Assembly (NCBI GenBank): GCA_900074885.1
Contig: FJUW01000041.1
Span: 124,001 to 188,000 of the forward strand
Reading direction: 5' to 3'
DNA length: 64,000 nt
From: Rhynchosporium graminicola
Lineage: Eukaryota > Ascomycota > Leotiomycetes > Helotiales > Ploettnerulaceae
Shown: positions 13,701 through 24,960 of the stretch, piece after piece
Position numbering within the stretch: the first letter of the stretch is position 1
Layout: the number at the start of each line of letters is the position of its first letter
The notes under the pieces: generated by a model
What the model was told of the DNA's origin: nothing
The model's input: only the letters and a program-made list of their open reading frames with translations
Databases searched by the model: none
Program-made: the position numbers and the translations under genes

Positions 13701-14328
13701 AAAGGAGAAACAGACCCAAGCCGACCAGAAGAAGGCCAAATTTCACGATCCTCACGGCGATCATCTCACCCTACTCAATGTCTATAATGGATGGAAACAA
13801 AATAAATTCGCGAACCCATGGTGCTTCGAAAATTTTATCCAAGCACGCTCCATGCGTCGGGCAAAGGACGTACGTGACCAGCTTGTGAGTATCATGGAAA
13901 GGTACAAGCACTCTGTCGTGTCATGCGGTCGAAATACCCAAAAAGTCAGGCAAGCGTTGTGCAGTGGATTCTTCCGAAACTCAGCTCGGAAAGACCCTCA
14001 GGAGGGCTATAAGACCCTTATTGAAGGCACGCCAGTATATCTACATCCAAGCTCGGCCCTGTTTGGAAAGCAAGCAGAATGGGTGATCTATCACACACTG
14101 ATCATGACGAGCAAGGAATACATGCACTGCACCACTTCAATTGAACCAAAATGGCTTGTTGAGGCAGCTCCGTCGTTTTTCAAGGTCGCTCCAACGGACA
14201 AGTTGAGCAAGCGGAAGAAGGCTGAGAGGATACAGCCATTGTATAACAAATTCGCTGCAGAGGACGACTGGAGATTGTCGTCGCAGAAGCGGCAAGGCAG
14301 AGGTGGTGGCGGAGGAACATGGGGGTGA
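10750..14328 (+). CDS. PRP22: DEAH-box pre-mRNA splicing helicase Prp22 (DHX8)
   Basis: An intronless frame of 1192 aa. The order is: N-terminal helical region (1-100), Arg/Ser/Glu-rich stretch (about 140-215), S1 RNA-binding domain (about 217-300, with GHVTGVKDFGAFVNI and GLVHVSAL), a linker, then the DEAH helicase core. Motif I is GDTGSGKTT (near residue 550), motif II is DEAH (near 648), motif III is SAT (near 679) and motif VI is QRAGRAGRTGPG (near 850), followed by the winged-helix, ratchet and OB-fold region. An S1 domain plus this DEAH core is diagnostic of Prp22/DHX8, which releases spliced mRNA from the spliceosome and proofreads the second step. The tail is Gly-rich (GRGGGGGTWG). 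The length fits the family (about 1100-1250 aa). The gene is convergent with the CipC-like gene, 120 bp away. Confidence 0.96.
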   Translation: MDDLESLELLSLVSRVTSELQNHLGISDKTLAEFIIAQHSQCKSLEEFRTKLDAMGADFPLSLIESVDRLVRTMHPKFKGMKTMEGGREEKTKVFKGLAMPDMDINWQDDVMNDAAKPGTDAIDDTLALLEGLEGKTRTEKPTRSSRKRSRSPDEDCDRGRTQKDKYRARSQSVDEKKARNNGRREEDEFGRSRNGHKSSRRRREEDDSFRRPPTPEIDDEPINFKIYNGHVTGVKDFGAFVNIHGIKGKVDGLVHVSALVEGQRVNHPSDLVTRGQPVKVKIIKIEGSRIGLSMKDVDQETGRDLAPQARIQSGANSEQLGGSKDGYGLIDDKVLVFEGDMSNPRGTRKRMTSPERWEIRQLIASGVAKASDYPDLDEDYNATLNGEGEMELEEDVDIELREEEPPFLAGQTKQSLELSPIRVVKAPDGSMNRAAMAGATLAKDRKELRSQEAQDKAAEEGSKLDLSAQWHDPMAHPDEKKFASDLRSIKANPANESVPEWKKATQSKDQSFGRRTDMTIKQQRESLPVYRFRSELIKAVHANQLLIVVGDTGSGKTTQLTQYLAEAGFANDGIIGCTQPRRVAAMSVAKRVAEEVGCELGQEVGYTIRFEDCTTPATKIKYMTDGMLQREILMDPDLKRYSVIMLDEAHERTISTDVLFALLKKTIKRRLDLKVIVTSATLDADKFSAYFNECPIFSIPGRTFPVEVMYSREPESDYLDAALVTVMQIHLTEPPGDILLFLTGQEEIDTSCEILFERMKALGPSVPELIILPVYSALPSEMQSKIFDPAPPGCRKVVIATNIAETSITIDHIYYVIDPGFVKQNAYDPKLGMDSLVITPISQAQAKQRAGRAGRTGPGKCFRLYTESAFQSEMLPTSIPEIQRQNLSHTILMLKAMGINDLLHFDFMDPPPTNTMLTALEELYALSALDDEGLLTRLGRKMADFPMEPSLAKVLIAAVDLGCSDEILSIVAMLSMPSVFYRPKEKQTQADQKKAKFHDPHGDHLTLLNVYNGWKQNKFANPWCFENFIQARSMRRAKDVRDQLVSIMERYKHSVVSCGRNTQKVRQALCSGFFRNSARKDPQEGYKTLIEGTPVYLHPSSALFGKQAEWVIYHTLIMTSKEYMHCTTSIEPKWLVEAAPSFFKVAPTDKLSKRKKAERIQPLYNKFAAEDDWRLSSQKRQGRGGGGGTWG

Positions 14329-14448
14329 TCAAAATAGCACGAGTAATATGGATATTGTATCAGATCAATCTGGATAATCTTAACATATTCGGACATCCCT
14401 TCTCGGCTTTTTCTTATGGACGTCTATATATGTATCCTAACCCATCAT

Positions 14449-14898
14449 CTAGTAATCTCCGGCGACTTGTTCGTTCAAACGCTTGTGGGCATCATGCTTT
14501 GCACGCTCTCTGTCAATGAAGTTCAAACCCTTGGTCTCGAACTCGCGATCGATGAAAGCTCCTGCAAAACCAGCAAGGATCTCCTTGGCCTCAGCGTGGC
14601 TGGCGGGTTTGCCATTCTGAGCACAGTGCTCTTCGTATGCCTTGGCAGCCTTTGAACCAGCAATTAGTTACCGACTTGTCCATCTCGCTTGATTAAGCAG
14701 GAAGGGCTGGGTTCATTCACCTCGTATGCGGCAGCACCTCCAATCAACTCGTGTGAGATCTTGGACTTATGCTCATCCGGAGTGTTTCTGTACTTTTGGA
14801 CAGTCAGCAAACATCACAATGAAGGTAACCAAGCCCCAGATTTTATTCACCTCATCGAAGGCCTGAGCCTCGTTTGAGTTGCCCCCAAACCATCCCAT
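14449..14898 (-). CDS. CipC-like small protein (DUF3759 family)
   Basis: Three short exons on the reverse strand are inferred: 14851-14898, 14721-14792 and 14449-14649. All introns are phase 0 with GTGAAT donors and AAG acceptors, giving 106 aa. The protein begins MGWFGGNSNEAQAFDEY and contains the helical blocks SHELIGGAAAYEAAKAYEEH, AKEILAGFAGAFIDREFET and DRERAKHDAHKRL. These match the concanamycin-induced CipC family, small stress-responsive cytosolic proteins of fungi whose biochemical role is unknown. Homologues are often strongly induced under stress or during plant infection. That is family knowledge and is not visible here. It is convergent with PRP22 and has a very long (2.9 kb) upstream gap. 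Confidence 0.9.
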
Positions 14899-17784
14899 GA
14901 TGCCTATTTGGTAAAGTTCGGTAGTATATAAAGTGTCGAGATGGGAGAGTGCTGCTTTATATCAAAGCTGTAGTGATTTGTGATGTGCAAGAGAAGAGCA
15001 GAGGGTGGAAGCATTGGGCAGAGAACTCAGGGAAGAGCAAAGAGTAAATAGTAGTCAGGAAGGTACCTATGAGATGAGGGGTAAGGAGAGGCTATCTAGT
15101 ATCTATCAAGCACCAGACGCACACTAACTAACCTAAAGTGAGGCATTATTCGCATAGGTAGATGGATGGATACCTTACCTTGCCCGATTCTAACCTCATG
15201 TAGTTTCGTTTCGAACTGTGATGCCGGTGGTGCAGTCCCGTTCCAACAGTTCAGCTCAGCAGGGGTCTCTGGGTCTTTCCACCGAGCTGAGTATTGGTTG
15301 AGATGAGTGCGGCACGCATCTACCTAAGTACGACCGACGACTGCATGCAGACCAGACCTGCAGAGCCAAGAGGGAGGGCCAAGGAAGCCAAGCACAAAGA
15401 AGCTTTCTGGGCAGCAGCAGGAACTTCCACAGTTTAGTCACGTGTCACTGGCCGCACATGTACCTATCACCAACAGAGAGAGAGATTCTATCTAGTTGAG
15501 CTAAGTCTCGAGCAATGCAATATGATAGATGTGTAGGTAGCTATTAGTGCGTTTAGACTGTCTATAAAGGCCAGTGCCACTATGATGAGGATGATCACGT
15601 GCAGGCTGCTGAATCCAATTGGTCTTACGAAAAGGCATGTGTCAAGCAATACCTACCTACCTGGGTACTGACTGACTGGGACCGACCTGCCTGGGTATCT
15701 GGCCGATTGCCAAGATTAGGTAGGTGGCGAGCTAGCTTAGTTTACCGGTCCGGTATTATAAGTATTTTGAGATGGTAGAGCATGTGACATGACATACATA
15801 CATGCCTTTCCCGCACATGCCTTTCCCGTAGTTATTTATGCAACAGGCGCGGGTACCGTCAGGTAGAACTCGAGGCTAGACTGCTCTATGGTGATATCGT
15901 CAGTTGAATGTATTCAGGTACTTTACCTGCCCGCCCTATGTAGTAAGTAGTAGGTAGGCGGGCAAGCTTCATCGGTTTTGTGTTTCATGTCTCGTGTTTC
16001 GTGTTTCGGGCCGCCGCGGCTGCCGTCAAACGGCGCATCTCAGCGGACCTAGTTATATAACTTATGTATAGGTAGGTAGATGGCGCCTGAGGAGTTAGTT
16101 AGTTACCTTGCCCGGCGCCCGCCTTCGGTCAGTGATACTCTACTGCTGTACAGGTAGGTAGTTAGGTAGGTACTTACAAGTACACCTACCTTATAAGTAC
16201 TTCTTTCGTCATCCTCTAGAAGTATTGTACAAAGAGCCCCTTCCTCTAAGTCTGCCGAGGCTCTCAGGAGAGGGAGACGTCCTCTGAGGAGAGGGGGACG
16301 GAGAGCTTATCTAGGTACAGATAACGAGATTAAGTAATCTGGAAAGGTACTGACTGCACTTCTGATTTAAATCAATCGGCTATCTAGAGAAGAATCACCT
16401 TGAAATACAGTGTAGTATATATAGTAGTAGCATCTCTGTACTGTCTACCGGACGGACAGCCGTGAACTGGCTGCTATCAGTGGCTGGCTGGCTACCTAGG
16501 TATGCAGAGGTCGACCGTCTATCTCACCGAACGACGAGCGATACAGAAAGGGTAAGATGTGAGATGACGCTATGATATACCAATAGTAGGTCACAAGCCA
16601 CTAACTATTTCTGTATCGCTAAGCAGTAGCAGCGCTTTGTAAACGAAGTGTTTGGGATACCTAGCTAGGTACTTGGTGATACTATCTGTAGTGCTCAGCA
16701 GTGGTTCCAACCGAAAGAACGGCTTCTCAGTATCACGAAGCTTTCTTGTACCCGTAGTATTTACATCTATATCAAGAGTCGTTGCAGTCAATATCACAAT
16801 CATCAAAGGTGCAAGACGATTGATATTGCTTGATTCGCTTTCAGCTGGCAAAGACGGCTTAAAAGCAGCCCAGCCTTACTTACCATGCTCCAAATTTGTC
16901 TGTCTTCATGCCGTAGATTTAGATTAAGGCCTGGGAAGACCAGGTACAAATATATTGTTTGTATTTGTGTCTCCTCTTCTCTCTTCTCGTCTCTTCTCTT
17001 CTCTTCTCTCCTCTCCTCTCCCTTTGTTGTCTATCTTGATCTAGGTCGTGTGCGCCGTACAGTAAGTAGGTGGTAATGAGGGGGACTTTCCTTGCCAAGC
17101 AAGCAAGCATGCGACCGTGGCGGGATCTCCCAGGCAGGCCTGCGCCTGCGCCTGAGCCTGATAAGAGATGCCCGCCCCCGCCCATCATATCATAGGTAGA
17201 TATCATAGCTCGCTCGCTCCCTCCTTATCTTCCTCCGCCTGCACGGAATGATAATGATATGACTGACGATATGACAGGTATCTCAATAAGCATGTATTGC
17301 CATTGGTTGGAATTCTGAAGACTGATTTCCCGGGGAAGTGGAGGACTGGACTAACCTGTCCCTCTGCACGCACGATAGATACTTGTAGATAGCCTGCTAC
17401 GTGCCGCCTCCTCTAGAACTAAGTCGACCGACTTATTTATACCTTAGGCTTCATTCGCTTTGGGGGGCCGTGGCGTATCTCATTTGGGGTCTCTTATCTC
17501 GACCCTCACTACTTATCGAGATCAACACCCACAAAGTATAAGAAACAACAAGAGACTACCCCCTCTGCTCCACTCCAGCCTGCCTCTGCCTTTGCCATTA
17601 TCCGTTCACTGTCACAGTCTCGTCCTTTTGCCATCGACACATACATGATAAATTCTTAATCACGGCACGATTGGTACTGTAACTCTCGCCAAAACACCGC
17701 ATACTCTGCTCTGCTGTCTCTCCCATTCCTGTATCCGTCTCCGTCTCCATCACCGATAGAGCAAAGCTTCCAAGTTCTCCACCA
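14899..17784. other. 2.9 kb divergent promoter region, rich in short GGTA/TACC repeats
   Basis: No gene was found. The region separates the divergent CipC-like and NCS1 permease genes. It contains many copies of GGTAGGTA/TACCTACC-type motifs (for example near 15652, 15720, 16072, 16155), an imperfect repeat of CTCTGAGGAGAGGGGGACG type at 16259-16302, and a TCTCT pyrimidine tract at 16971-17021. CACGTG-like cores occur near 15439 and 15597. Confidence 0.55.
16971..17021. repeat. CT-rich microsatellite tract
   Basis: A run of imperfect TCTCT and CTTCT units on the + strand (AGAGA/GAAGA on the other). It is simple sequence in the promoter region of the permease. Confidence 0.85.
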
Positions 17785-20322
17785 ATGATGTCTGACGACG
17801 AGAAGAAGGGGATCTCCCCAGCCGCCTCTGCATTTGACACGCCTGTCTCAGAAGGGCAAGTTGTCACAAGACGCTTCCCTGGTTTCAGCCTTGCCGTCCG
17901 TCAAGAGGAGAGCAGCTTCGCGTCCACGAAGGGTGCCTCTAACGCCGACTTCGATCCGATACCCCCCTCAAAACGTACATGGAATTGGGGTGCCTATATT
18001 GCTTATTGGATGGCTGATGCCTGGGCCGTAAGTAACTGGCAGGTCGGTAAGTTCTGTAGAGTCTTCTCACTACATTCGGATACTAACACAAAATAGCTTC
18101 GTCCATGATAGGTATGATGATTGCAATTTATTCGTGATACTATCTTGCTGATTGTCTAAAGCCGTGGGCCTCGATTGGAAGATGGCAATCGGAGCTTGTG
18201 TATTGGGTAATGCCATCATGGGCCTGATCATTACTGTCAATGGTCGCATTGGCGCAATTGTCGGTACCTTCTTTCTCCACAGCACGGATCGTAACTCATC
18301 CTGAATAGCTTCACACCCCTTTTCCTGTCCTGTCACGTATGCCATTCGGATACTACTTCAGCTACTTTGTTGTACTTTCTCGTTGTGTCCTTGCCATCGT
18401 TTGGCTCGGGTAGGTTCACATCGTCCGACATTTCCTCGCTTAGCAAACTAACATTCCCAGTGTCCAGACCACAACAGGCGGCCAATGCATGTCTGTTCTA
18501 CTCACAGCTATATGGCCAAGCTTTGCCGATATTCCCAATAGTATATCCGAGGACGAAGGTATCACCACGTCCGGAATGATTGGCTTTCTGCTTTATTTCC
18601 TGCTTCAGCTACCATTCTTGTGCATTCCCTATACTAAGGTATTAGCTGGTCCATGACCGCTTTTCTTCCTAACTATGCTGACACAACAAGGTTCAATTTT
18701 TCTTCGCCTTCAAAAGTATCATAGCTCCAGTAGGTCTTATGCATTGCAGCTAACTTGTGATTATGGCGTCTGACTTCACGAATAGATTTGTTTCCTCGCA
18801 ATCTTCGGGGACACTTTACGGAGAGCTGGTGGTACTATCAATAAGAGCGTAGTCATAACCGAGGTCAGTTGTTTCAATCTTCAATTCAGATGTCGAATCT
18901 AGGACGACGTGTGTCTGGAGACATGTTCACCTGTTCGCGTTATGGCTTGGGGCTGTCACTCACATCTCGAACAGGGCACCACAATACATGGATCAGCCCT
19001 TACCTGGGCTTTCTTTGCAAGTAAGTATTACCTAGTATTGGTGCGAAGTGATTCTGTTGAACTTACCTTCCCCTAGATCTCAACGGAGTTCTTGGGAATT
19101 ACTCGACGCTCGGACTCAATATAGCTGATTTCAGCCGTTACGCAAATAAACCCAGCGCACAGAACGTCCAGGCAATTGTAATTCCGTGTATTTTCAGTGG
19201 GTTGCTCTTGTACCAGTCTTCTGTAAACCTGCTCATCATGTCAAAGCTATTGTTGGTCTGCTTGGAATATTTACTGCGGCTGCAGCCGAAACGGCTTATG
19301 GCAAAATAATAGTATGTCGAACCGTGTTTCGCCTGGTATCCGGGCCATGTATCTCGGTACCGGGTTAATATATCTATGGGACTTGCGCTCACAGCCACAC
19401 AGTGGAATCCTACCGAGATCATCAACTTATGGATGGAGTCGGGATCCCATGGAGGGCGTGCTGCAGCTGCGTTTGCTGCTATTGGCTTGATCATTGTTAC
19501 TCTAGGTATCAACATCAGCGCCAACTCTATAAGCGCGGCCAATGACTTGATGGCATTCTGTCCCAAGTACATAAACATCCGCAGAGGTCAACTTATTGCT
19601 GCCATCATTGGCAGTTGGGCTTTCGTTCCTTGGAAGATTCTGGCGTCAGCGGCCAAGTTCCTCGCATTCCTTTCGGGCTATACAATCTTCCTGGGGCCCA
19701 TGACCTCGATACTGATGACAGAGTTCGTCACCCACCTTCATCCGTGATCCCTACCCACCAAATTCTTCTTTACTGATACAGTCGTGCTTCTCACAGCTAT
19801 TTCATTGTCCGACGCGGCAATGTGTCAGTACCAGACATGTACAATTTCAATGGTATTTACCGCTACTCGCCCAAATATGCTACGAACTGGCGAGCAGTTG
19901 CTGCCTTCTTCATTGGCTGCATACCTCCACTCCCTGGCTTTGTAGACAACATTGTCGTAGCCGGACTAGGGAAAACTGGAGTCTCAATTGGGGGCCAACG
20001 CCTGTAAGTCTTCTCTCTTTAGTCTTCTTGTCCGCAAGAGCTCGTAAAGCCGAGTGATGATTGGAGATCCATCCCACGCTTAGAATCCATACTGACTTCG
20101 CATTTCCACAGCTTCGCTATTGGCTACATCTACTCCTTTCTATCAGCAGGAATTTTCTATTGTTTACTCAACCGATTCTTTCCCCACACCGAGTCCATGA
20201 TCGACCACCCCGAGACTGGCGAAGATATCATTGCTGCCAATGATGCTATAAATGTCGAGAAGAAACGAGCCGAAAGAGCTGGAAAGAAGAAGAACGTGTT
20301 CATTCGTGCCTTCGAGGTTTAA
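17785..20322 (+). CDS. NCS1 family nucleobase:cation symporter (Fur/uracil-allantoin permease type)
   Basis: A thirteen-exon model with twelve introns closes in frame throughout and gives about 579 aa. Exons: 17785-18046, 18097-18111, 18162-18259, 18309-18409, 18461-18638, 18691-18729, 18786-18863, 18975-19020, 19077-19196, 19247-19311, 19403-19722, 19797-20003, 20112-20322. Signatures of the Fur-like NCS1 branch include WGAYIAYWMADAWAVSNWQV (first membrane helix), NGRIGA, HTPFPVLSRMPFGYYFSYF, GNYSTLGLNIADFSRYA, GINISANSISAANDL and KYINIRRGQ. About 12 membrane helices are expected. The family imports uracil, allantoin, uridine or related compounds with H+. The substrate cannot be read from sequence alone. 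Two donors are atypical (GTCGGT at 18260, GTGGGT at 19197). The start is the first of two adjacent Met codons. Confidence 0.9.
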
Positions 20323-22866
20323 CTATTTTCCATGGTGATTATTTCGATAACTAGCTTTTCAAGACATGTAGGGATCCGACCATAGTTTACTATATATCCA
20401 GACCCTATAGATTAATTCGTTATTCACATATGAGCTTGTTGCCACAGCTCCCTGCTGAGTCATATCTGCAAAGCAGTATTGAATAGTGCACATAATACAC
20501 CATTGGACAAAGCGCATTCTTCCCGGATCTGTTTCATGTTATTCTTGATGTCCTAGTCCATTATGACAAGCAGTCAACTAATAGCTTCACTCTTTGATTA
20601 TTTTCAGTATCGCTTTACTATTGATCGATATTCATCAACATAAGGTCGTTAAATATTATTCTTCGTTATACATCCCAATTTTCTATATATAATCTTATGA
20701 ATAATAAGTGTAGCTGGAGCCTAACCCCGTGGCTCTGTACTGCAGATTCACACTATCACATGTCTCGTGCATATGTCTTGCCGAGCCTTGACCTGGAATA
20801 GTGAGTTTTCTACCTTATCTCTCTCTTCTTTAGCCTATTCGAAAAAAGGATATACATGTTCATGAGAGACGGGATGGGCTGGGGATTGAGGTAAAATGCT
20901 ATACTTCCAGCTCGTATGAAGCTCGTATGAAGCTCGCTCGAAGATGGACCTTTGGGGTTAGGGTTGACTTGTAAATACTATCATGGGACTTTCAAATCCC
21001 TTTTTAATATAAAGCTAGTAGTTAGTTAATATCATAAACTCCCTTACAAGTTATTTAACTGACTTAATACATATAATTGTATACGTGATTCTCTAATATA
21101 TTAAAATATCCTTAGATTATTACTCTAGTGACTAATAATTTTCGCTTTCTTTTTTAATCACGAGTTATATAGTTTCTTGGAGACTTAGTCTAGCTAATAA
21201 AGGAAAAAATCCAGATAACATTCAACCGTATCTATATAATACCTATACATAAAATGAAATAAATCTTATAACAAAATAGTCCTGCTAAGACTTTATATAT
21301 ATATGTATCCCTAACTTGGTCGCTAAGCCCCATCCGGATAATATTTATATCATTAGAACGCTAGCAGTGCGGCACATCTTTTGGTCTAATTACATTCTTT
21401 TGTAGTACTTAATCTTTCTTTTTGTCGTATTTGATGAGGTTCAACTATAGTCTTAGATAGTAATCTTAAGCGAGGTGATCAAAATGACTATCAATATACG
21501 AGTGAGTGTAATCACTACCTCTTCACTTGCAAGACTTCCACATGCTCGATTTAAGAAACATGCTATGCGGATATTGTGATTTGGGAGGCCGGATTTTTTA
21601 GGCCAATCACGCGCAGAAGAAGTCTGAAAAGTCCCGCGTGAGATAAGCCAATCTGACCGCTGATTCAAATTAAAGAGAGCAAGACAAGGGCTATCTTGAA
21701 ATAGGGTTACATCAGTTGCAGAAGTTCTAATTGTAGACAAAGGATACACAAAGGGACAAAGCAAGCATATAATAGAGAGCCCCAAAAAATGATTCTACGA
21801 TATGCTCATAGGAAACCTCAATATTAACGACGGTACGCGAGTCCCATGACATTTGTTTTATAAAGATAGTAGAGAGTATGAGAAAGAAGAAGATAATAAT
21901 GCTCCGCAAACTAACAAAACTCTCGAATATACCAGGAAATTCAGAGCCCTGCATGAACGTACAGTAATGACGAGAGACCATAGCTGCTACGGTGACAATA
22001 AGCATTATTATAGATACAGAAACAATTGCCCAGACTAGTGATACATGAATTATCCCAGAAATCCTAAGAGTCTATACATCCTTGATTCTCATCGCAGACC
22101 CGAGTGGTATATTCAGCGTCTCAAGGTATACCGGCAACAGCTAGCAGTCAGTATACGGAGCGAATCCGAGACAAAATTTAGTAGTGCCAAATGTGATGAT
22201 TCGGAGCCGGAAACCCAGTGTATCGTCGTGGTTTAGGCTCGGCAGACCACATTTCAAGAGTCTTTTGGGTCTAATGCTTTGAAAATATCGAGATTAGTGC
22301 GTTAGTAGCATCAAATCATGTATTAACAACAACTATCACCCTCACACCAGTGAGCTTGTATGTCTCTGCTCGCAAAGCAAAATGCACGGAGAAAGTTTCG
22401 CAATAGCTGCTAATACAGTAAGGAGTGATTGAGGCCCTATATCTGCAAACTGTATATATTTTGTTCTGCTCAGTGCCAAGCCCTTTGGGTCGGCGATAAA
22501 GACCAGCTATATCGTATCTTGTATTGTTTTTCTACTCGAGAGTCTTTGTACAGGAGTTCATAGAAATAAGAGGAATTTGGAATAAGTAAGGTTTGAGACA
22601 AGATGAAGATAACTTTATTGAATGTTTCTTTTTATATATACTTGATATAGAAAATAAAGAAGATTAGAGAAGTATGTAGATTAAGAAATTAAAGATTTTT
22701 TATAACCGAAGAAGGTAAACAAGAGACAAGAGAAGTCATATTTTCTTGGTTATGTTAGATTACTCAGTCGATTACTATTTATCCTAGCTACTGGCTAAAT
22801 TGAGACTAGTCGAGCGAGATGTTTGCCTCGGTTCCAAGGTGATATGCGTAATTATCAATCTCTCTA
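20323..22866. other. AT-rich island without a recognisable gene
   Basis: Base composition drops sharply towards A/T from about 20.99 to 21.45 kb and again at 22.55-22.80 kb. Reverse-strand frames at 21727-22005 and 21453-21785 contain hydrophobic stretches and may be relics of a membrane-protein gene, but stops interrupt them and no family is recognised. A tandem AGCTCGTATGA unit occurs at 20919-20943. This composition suggests RIP-degraded repeat or relaxed DNA. Confidence 0.5.
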
Positions 22867-23880
22867 TCAATGCGAAGCAAAACCCATCTTAGGAGCCTCC
22901 TCCTCCTTACTATGAATAATGTAGTAATTCTTCATGAATAAAGTCCCCAAAATCGAATACCTCTTATTCAACAATGACGAAATTCCCCCTACACAAGTAT
23001 TTTTCGCCTCATCATAAACAGCATAGTTGACATACTTCCCTGGAATGGTCAGGACATTACCACCTTCAACCTTGAAGTGAAAGTCCGGAATAGTGCTGTT
23101 ACAAGGAAACGTGTGTGTGCCACCAACAGTGAAAACATGTCCAACGATCTCACTATAATACTCATCCACAACCTCATCCGGCAGATAAACTAGGGAAGTC
23201 CCCGAATCCACAATCACATCTCCCACAGTTTGTTGCCCAAACGACTTTTCGCCAACAGCATAGGTCCCTACAGAAACGGCCCAATATTTCCACGCACTCC
23301 CATTGATAACCGGAGCCCAGGTGATATCGCCGCTAAATTTCGACTGGTCGATATATCCAAAATCCCAACTGCCGTTTCCCTCAGCTCTCAGGTTCGAGGC
23401 GAAAACATTACGCTGTAAAGTCGGTCCTAAGGTCTCGAAGAAGGTCTTTTGTTTGACCGGTTTAACGGTATTTATAGTGCTAGATGCTAGACCCATGATA
23501 CCGTCGTAGGTGAATTCATCTTTGATAAAGGTTGCGGCCTGTACAGCCTGATTCTGCGCTATCACAGGACCCACTTTCACGACGTCCGTGAAGACGATAC
23601 CGTACAAGGAAGAAGCACCTTGAACGTATCTGATGGCCCAAGTGTAGTTTTGAAGGAGAGTGGCGGAAGAAGTTGGGACGTATGTAGGATGATCCTCGCT
23701 TTGATAGATAGAGGACTCATTGGAGTAGACCCACAAATTGGCGGAACCAGTATCGTATAGCAAGCTGAAAGTCTGGTTTCCGATCACGGTTGCAACGAAG
23801 AATGAGAGGCTGCCTTCACCGGCTGGGACGAGGACGGAGCCTTGCTGTTTTGTGGGGTCGAGTTCGCGGGTTGAGAGATA

Positions 23881-23904
23881 CAGTGAAACCCCTGTTATAA
23901 CGAT
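23881..23904 (+). repeat. Left TIR of pogo element
   Basis: A 24-bp terminal inverted repeat, identical to the reverse complement of 27051-27074. It is followed by subterminal copies of a GTTATAACGAT-like motif that may be transposase binding sites. Confidence 0.97.
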
Positions 23905-24574
23905 CACCGTTATAACAATATTTCCATTATAGCGATATATTTCCACGGACAGAGCGTTTTCTTATACAATTCCTAATATCAACGATATCGTTACTAAATT
24001 ACTATATATCGTTATATTAGTTCAGCTCGGTATGCCTCGAATATTAATTACAATTAAGCAGCAACGAGCTCTACGACGCTAGCGAAGCTCCTAAACACCT
24101 ATACCGTCTCATAAGGCTTATATTAATTAGTTCTATACTTAATTCAACTATAAGATTAGCTAGTTAACTATATCAGAGTCTCTTAGAGCTTATTTCTCTT
24201 ACCTTAACGATACGTCTATAGCTTTAGTAATTAATAGTATATAGTTACGACTACGAGTAAGCTATTAGGAAGACTTAGAGCAGATTCTTATATAATAGCA
24301 GCTTCGGATTGAGGCTCGCGGAGAGTTTATAATAGGTGAAATCATACAGCAGAAGGCGCAGACTCTCTAGTACTAATTACCTTAATATCAGGGTAAGCCT
24401 TACCCTGAATTCAGTAAACGCTAGCTTAAAAGCTATAAGAAGAGATATAACGTACGAGTATAATAGCGCTTTGGAGAAGACGCCTCTATACTAGAATCGA
24501 CTAAAGACAAGATAAAAGCTCTACGAATACTAGCCGGCAAATATAATGAGGAGGATATATATAATATAGACGAT

Positions 24575-24699
24575 TGTAATGGTCACGTGGTAGTCGATTG
24601 TATATGTACGGTGTTAAGCGTATACTGCTTGCGCAGTATATTGTGATCTTTTGGTCCAGATGGCGTAGTTGGTGAGAGCTTAACCTCAACCCCGTTACA
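24575..24699. mobile_element. 125-bp solo-LTR-like insert in the transposase
   Basis: The insert begins TGTAA and ends TTACA, the TG...CA inverted ends of LTRs. It is flanked by ACGAT on the left and ACGAA on the right, a near-perfect 5-bp target duplication. Removing it restores the IDETGLF catalytic motif in frame. Inside is an 8-bp palindrome (TATACTGC...GCAGTATA) and a TGGCGTAGTTGG sequence that matches the pol III A-box consensus. It may be a solo LTR, a TRIM remnant or a small tRNA-related element. Confidence 0.7.
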
Positions 24700-24828
24700 A
24701 CGAAACCGGCTTATTCTAGAGAATAACCCCTTCTCGCGGTCTATTAATACAACTCCGCGCTATGTAACGACACAAGACTCAAGGCGGTATACAAGCAAGA
24801 ATAAATAAGTAGGGAGGCTAAGAGCGAT

Positions 24829-24960
24829 CTTATATAGTCTAGTACGAAGGAAACAGAAAGATGCAGAGCTCTAAAGGAGTCTGCACCTTCTATATATATA
24901 AGGAGGGTATGCCTAAGGCACCGATACTAGCCCGTATCTGCTACGTATACTATGCGCCGT
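24829..24960 (+). repeat. 132-bp transposase segment, copy 1
   Basis: It repeats at 25864-25995 with four differences, all transitions, and copy 1 always has the A/T base. It is transposase coding sequence just upstream of the second insertion point. Confidence 0.9.

Noticed and set aside
20951..20975. GGGTTAGGG resembling telomere repeat
   Set aside because: Only a single unit is present, so it is neither telomeric nor an interstitial array.
22867..23946. Reading the 3' protease piece as an intact gene with a new hydrophobic N-terminus supplied by the transposon end
   Set aside because: The frame opens with GTG, and no in-frame ATG exists in the TIR-derived part, so no normal start is available.
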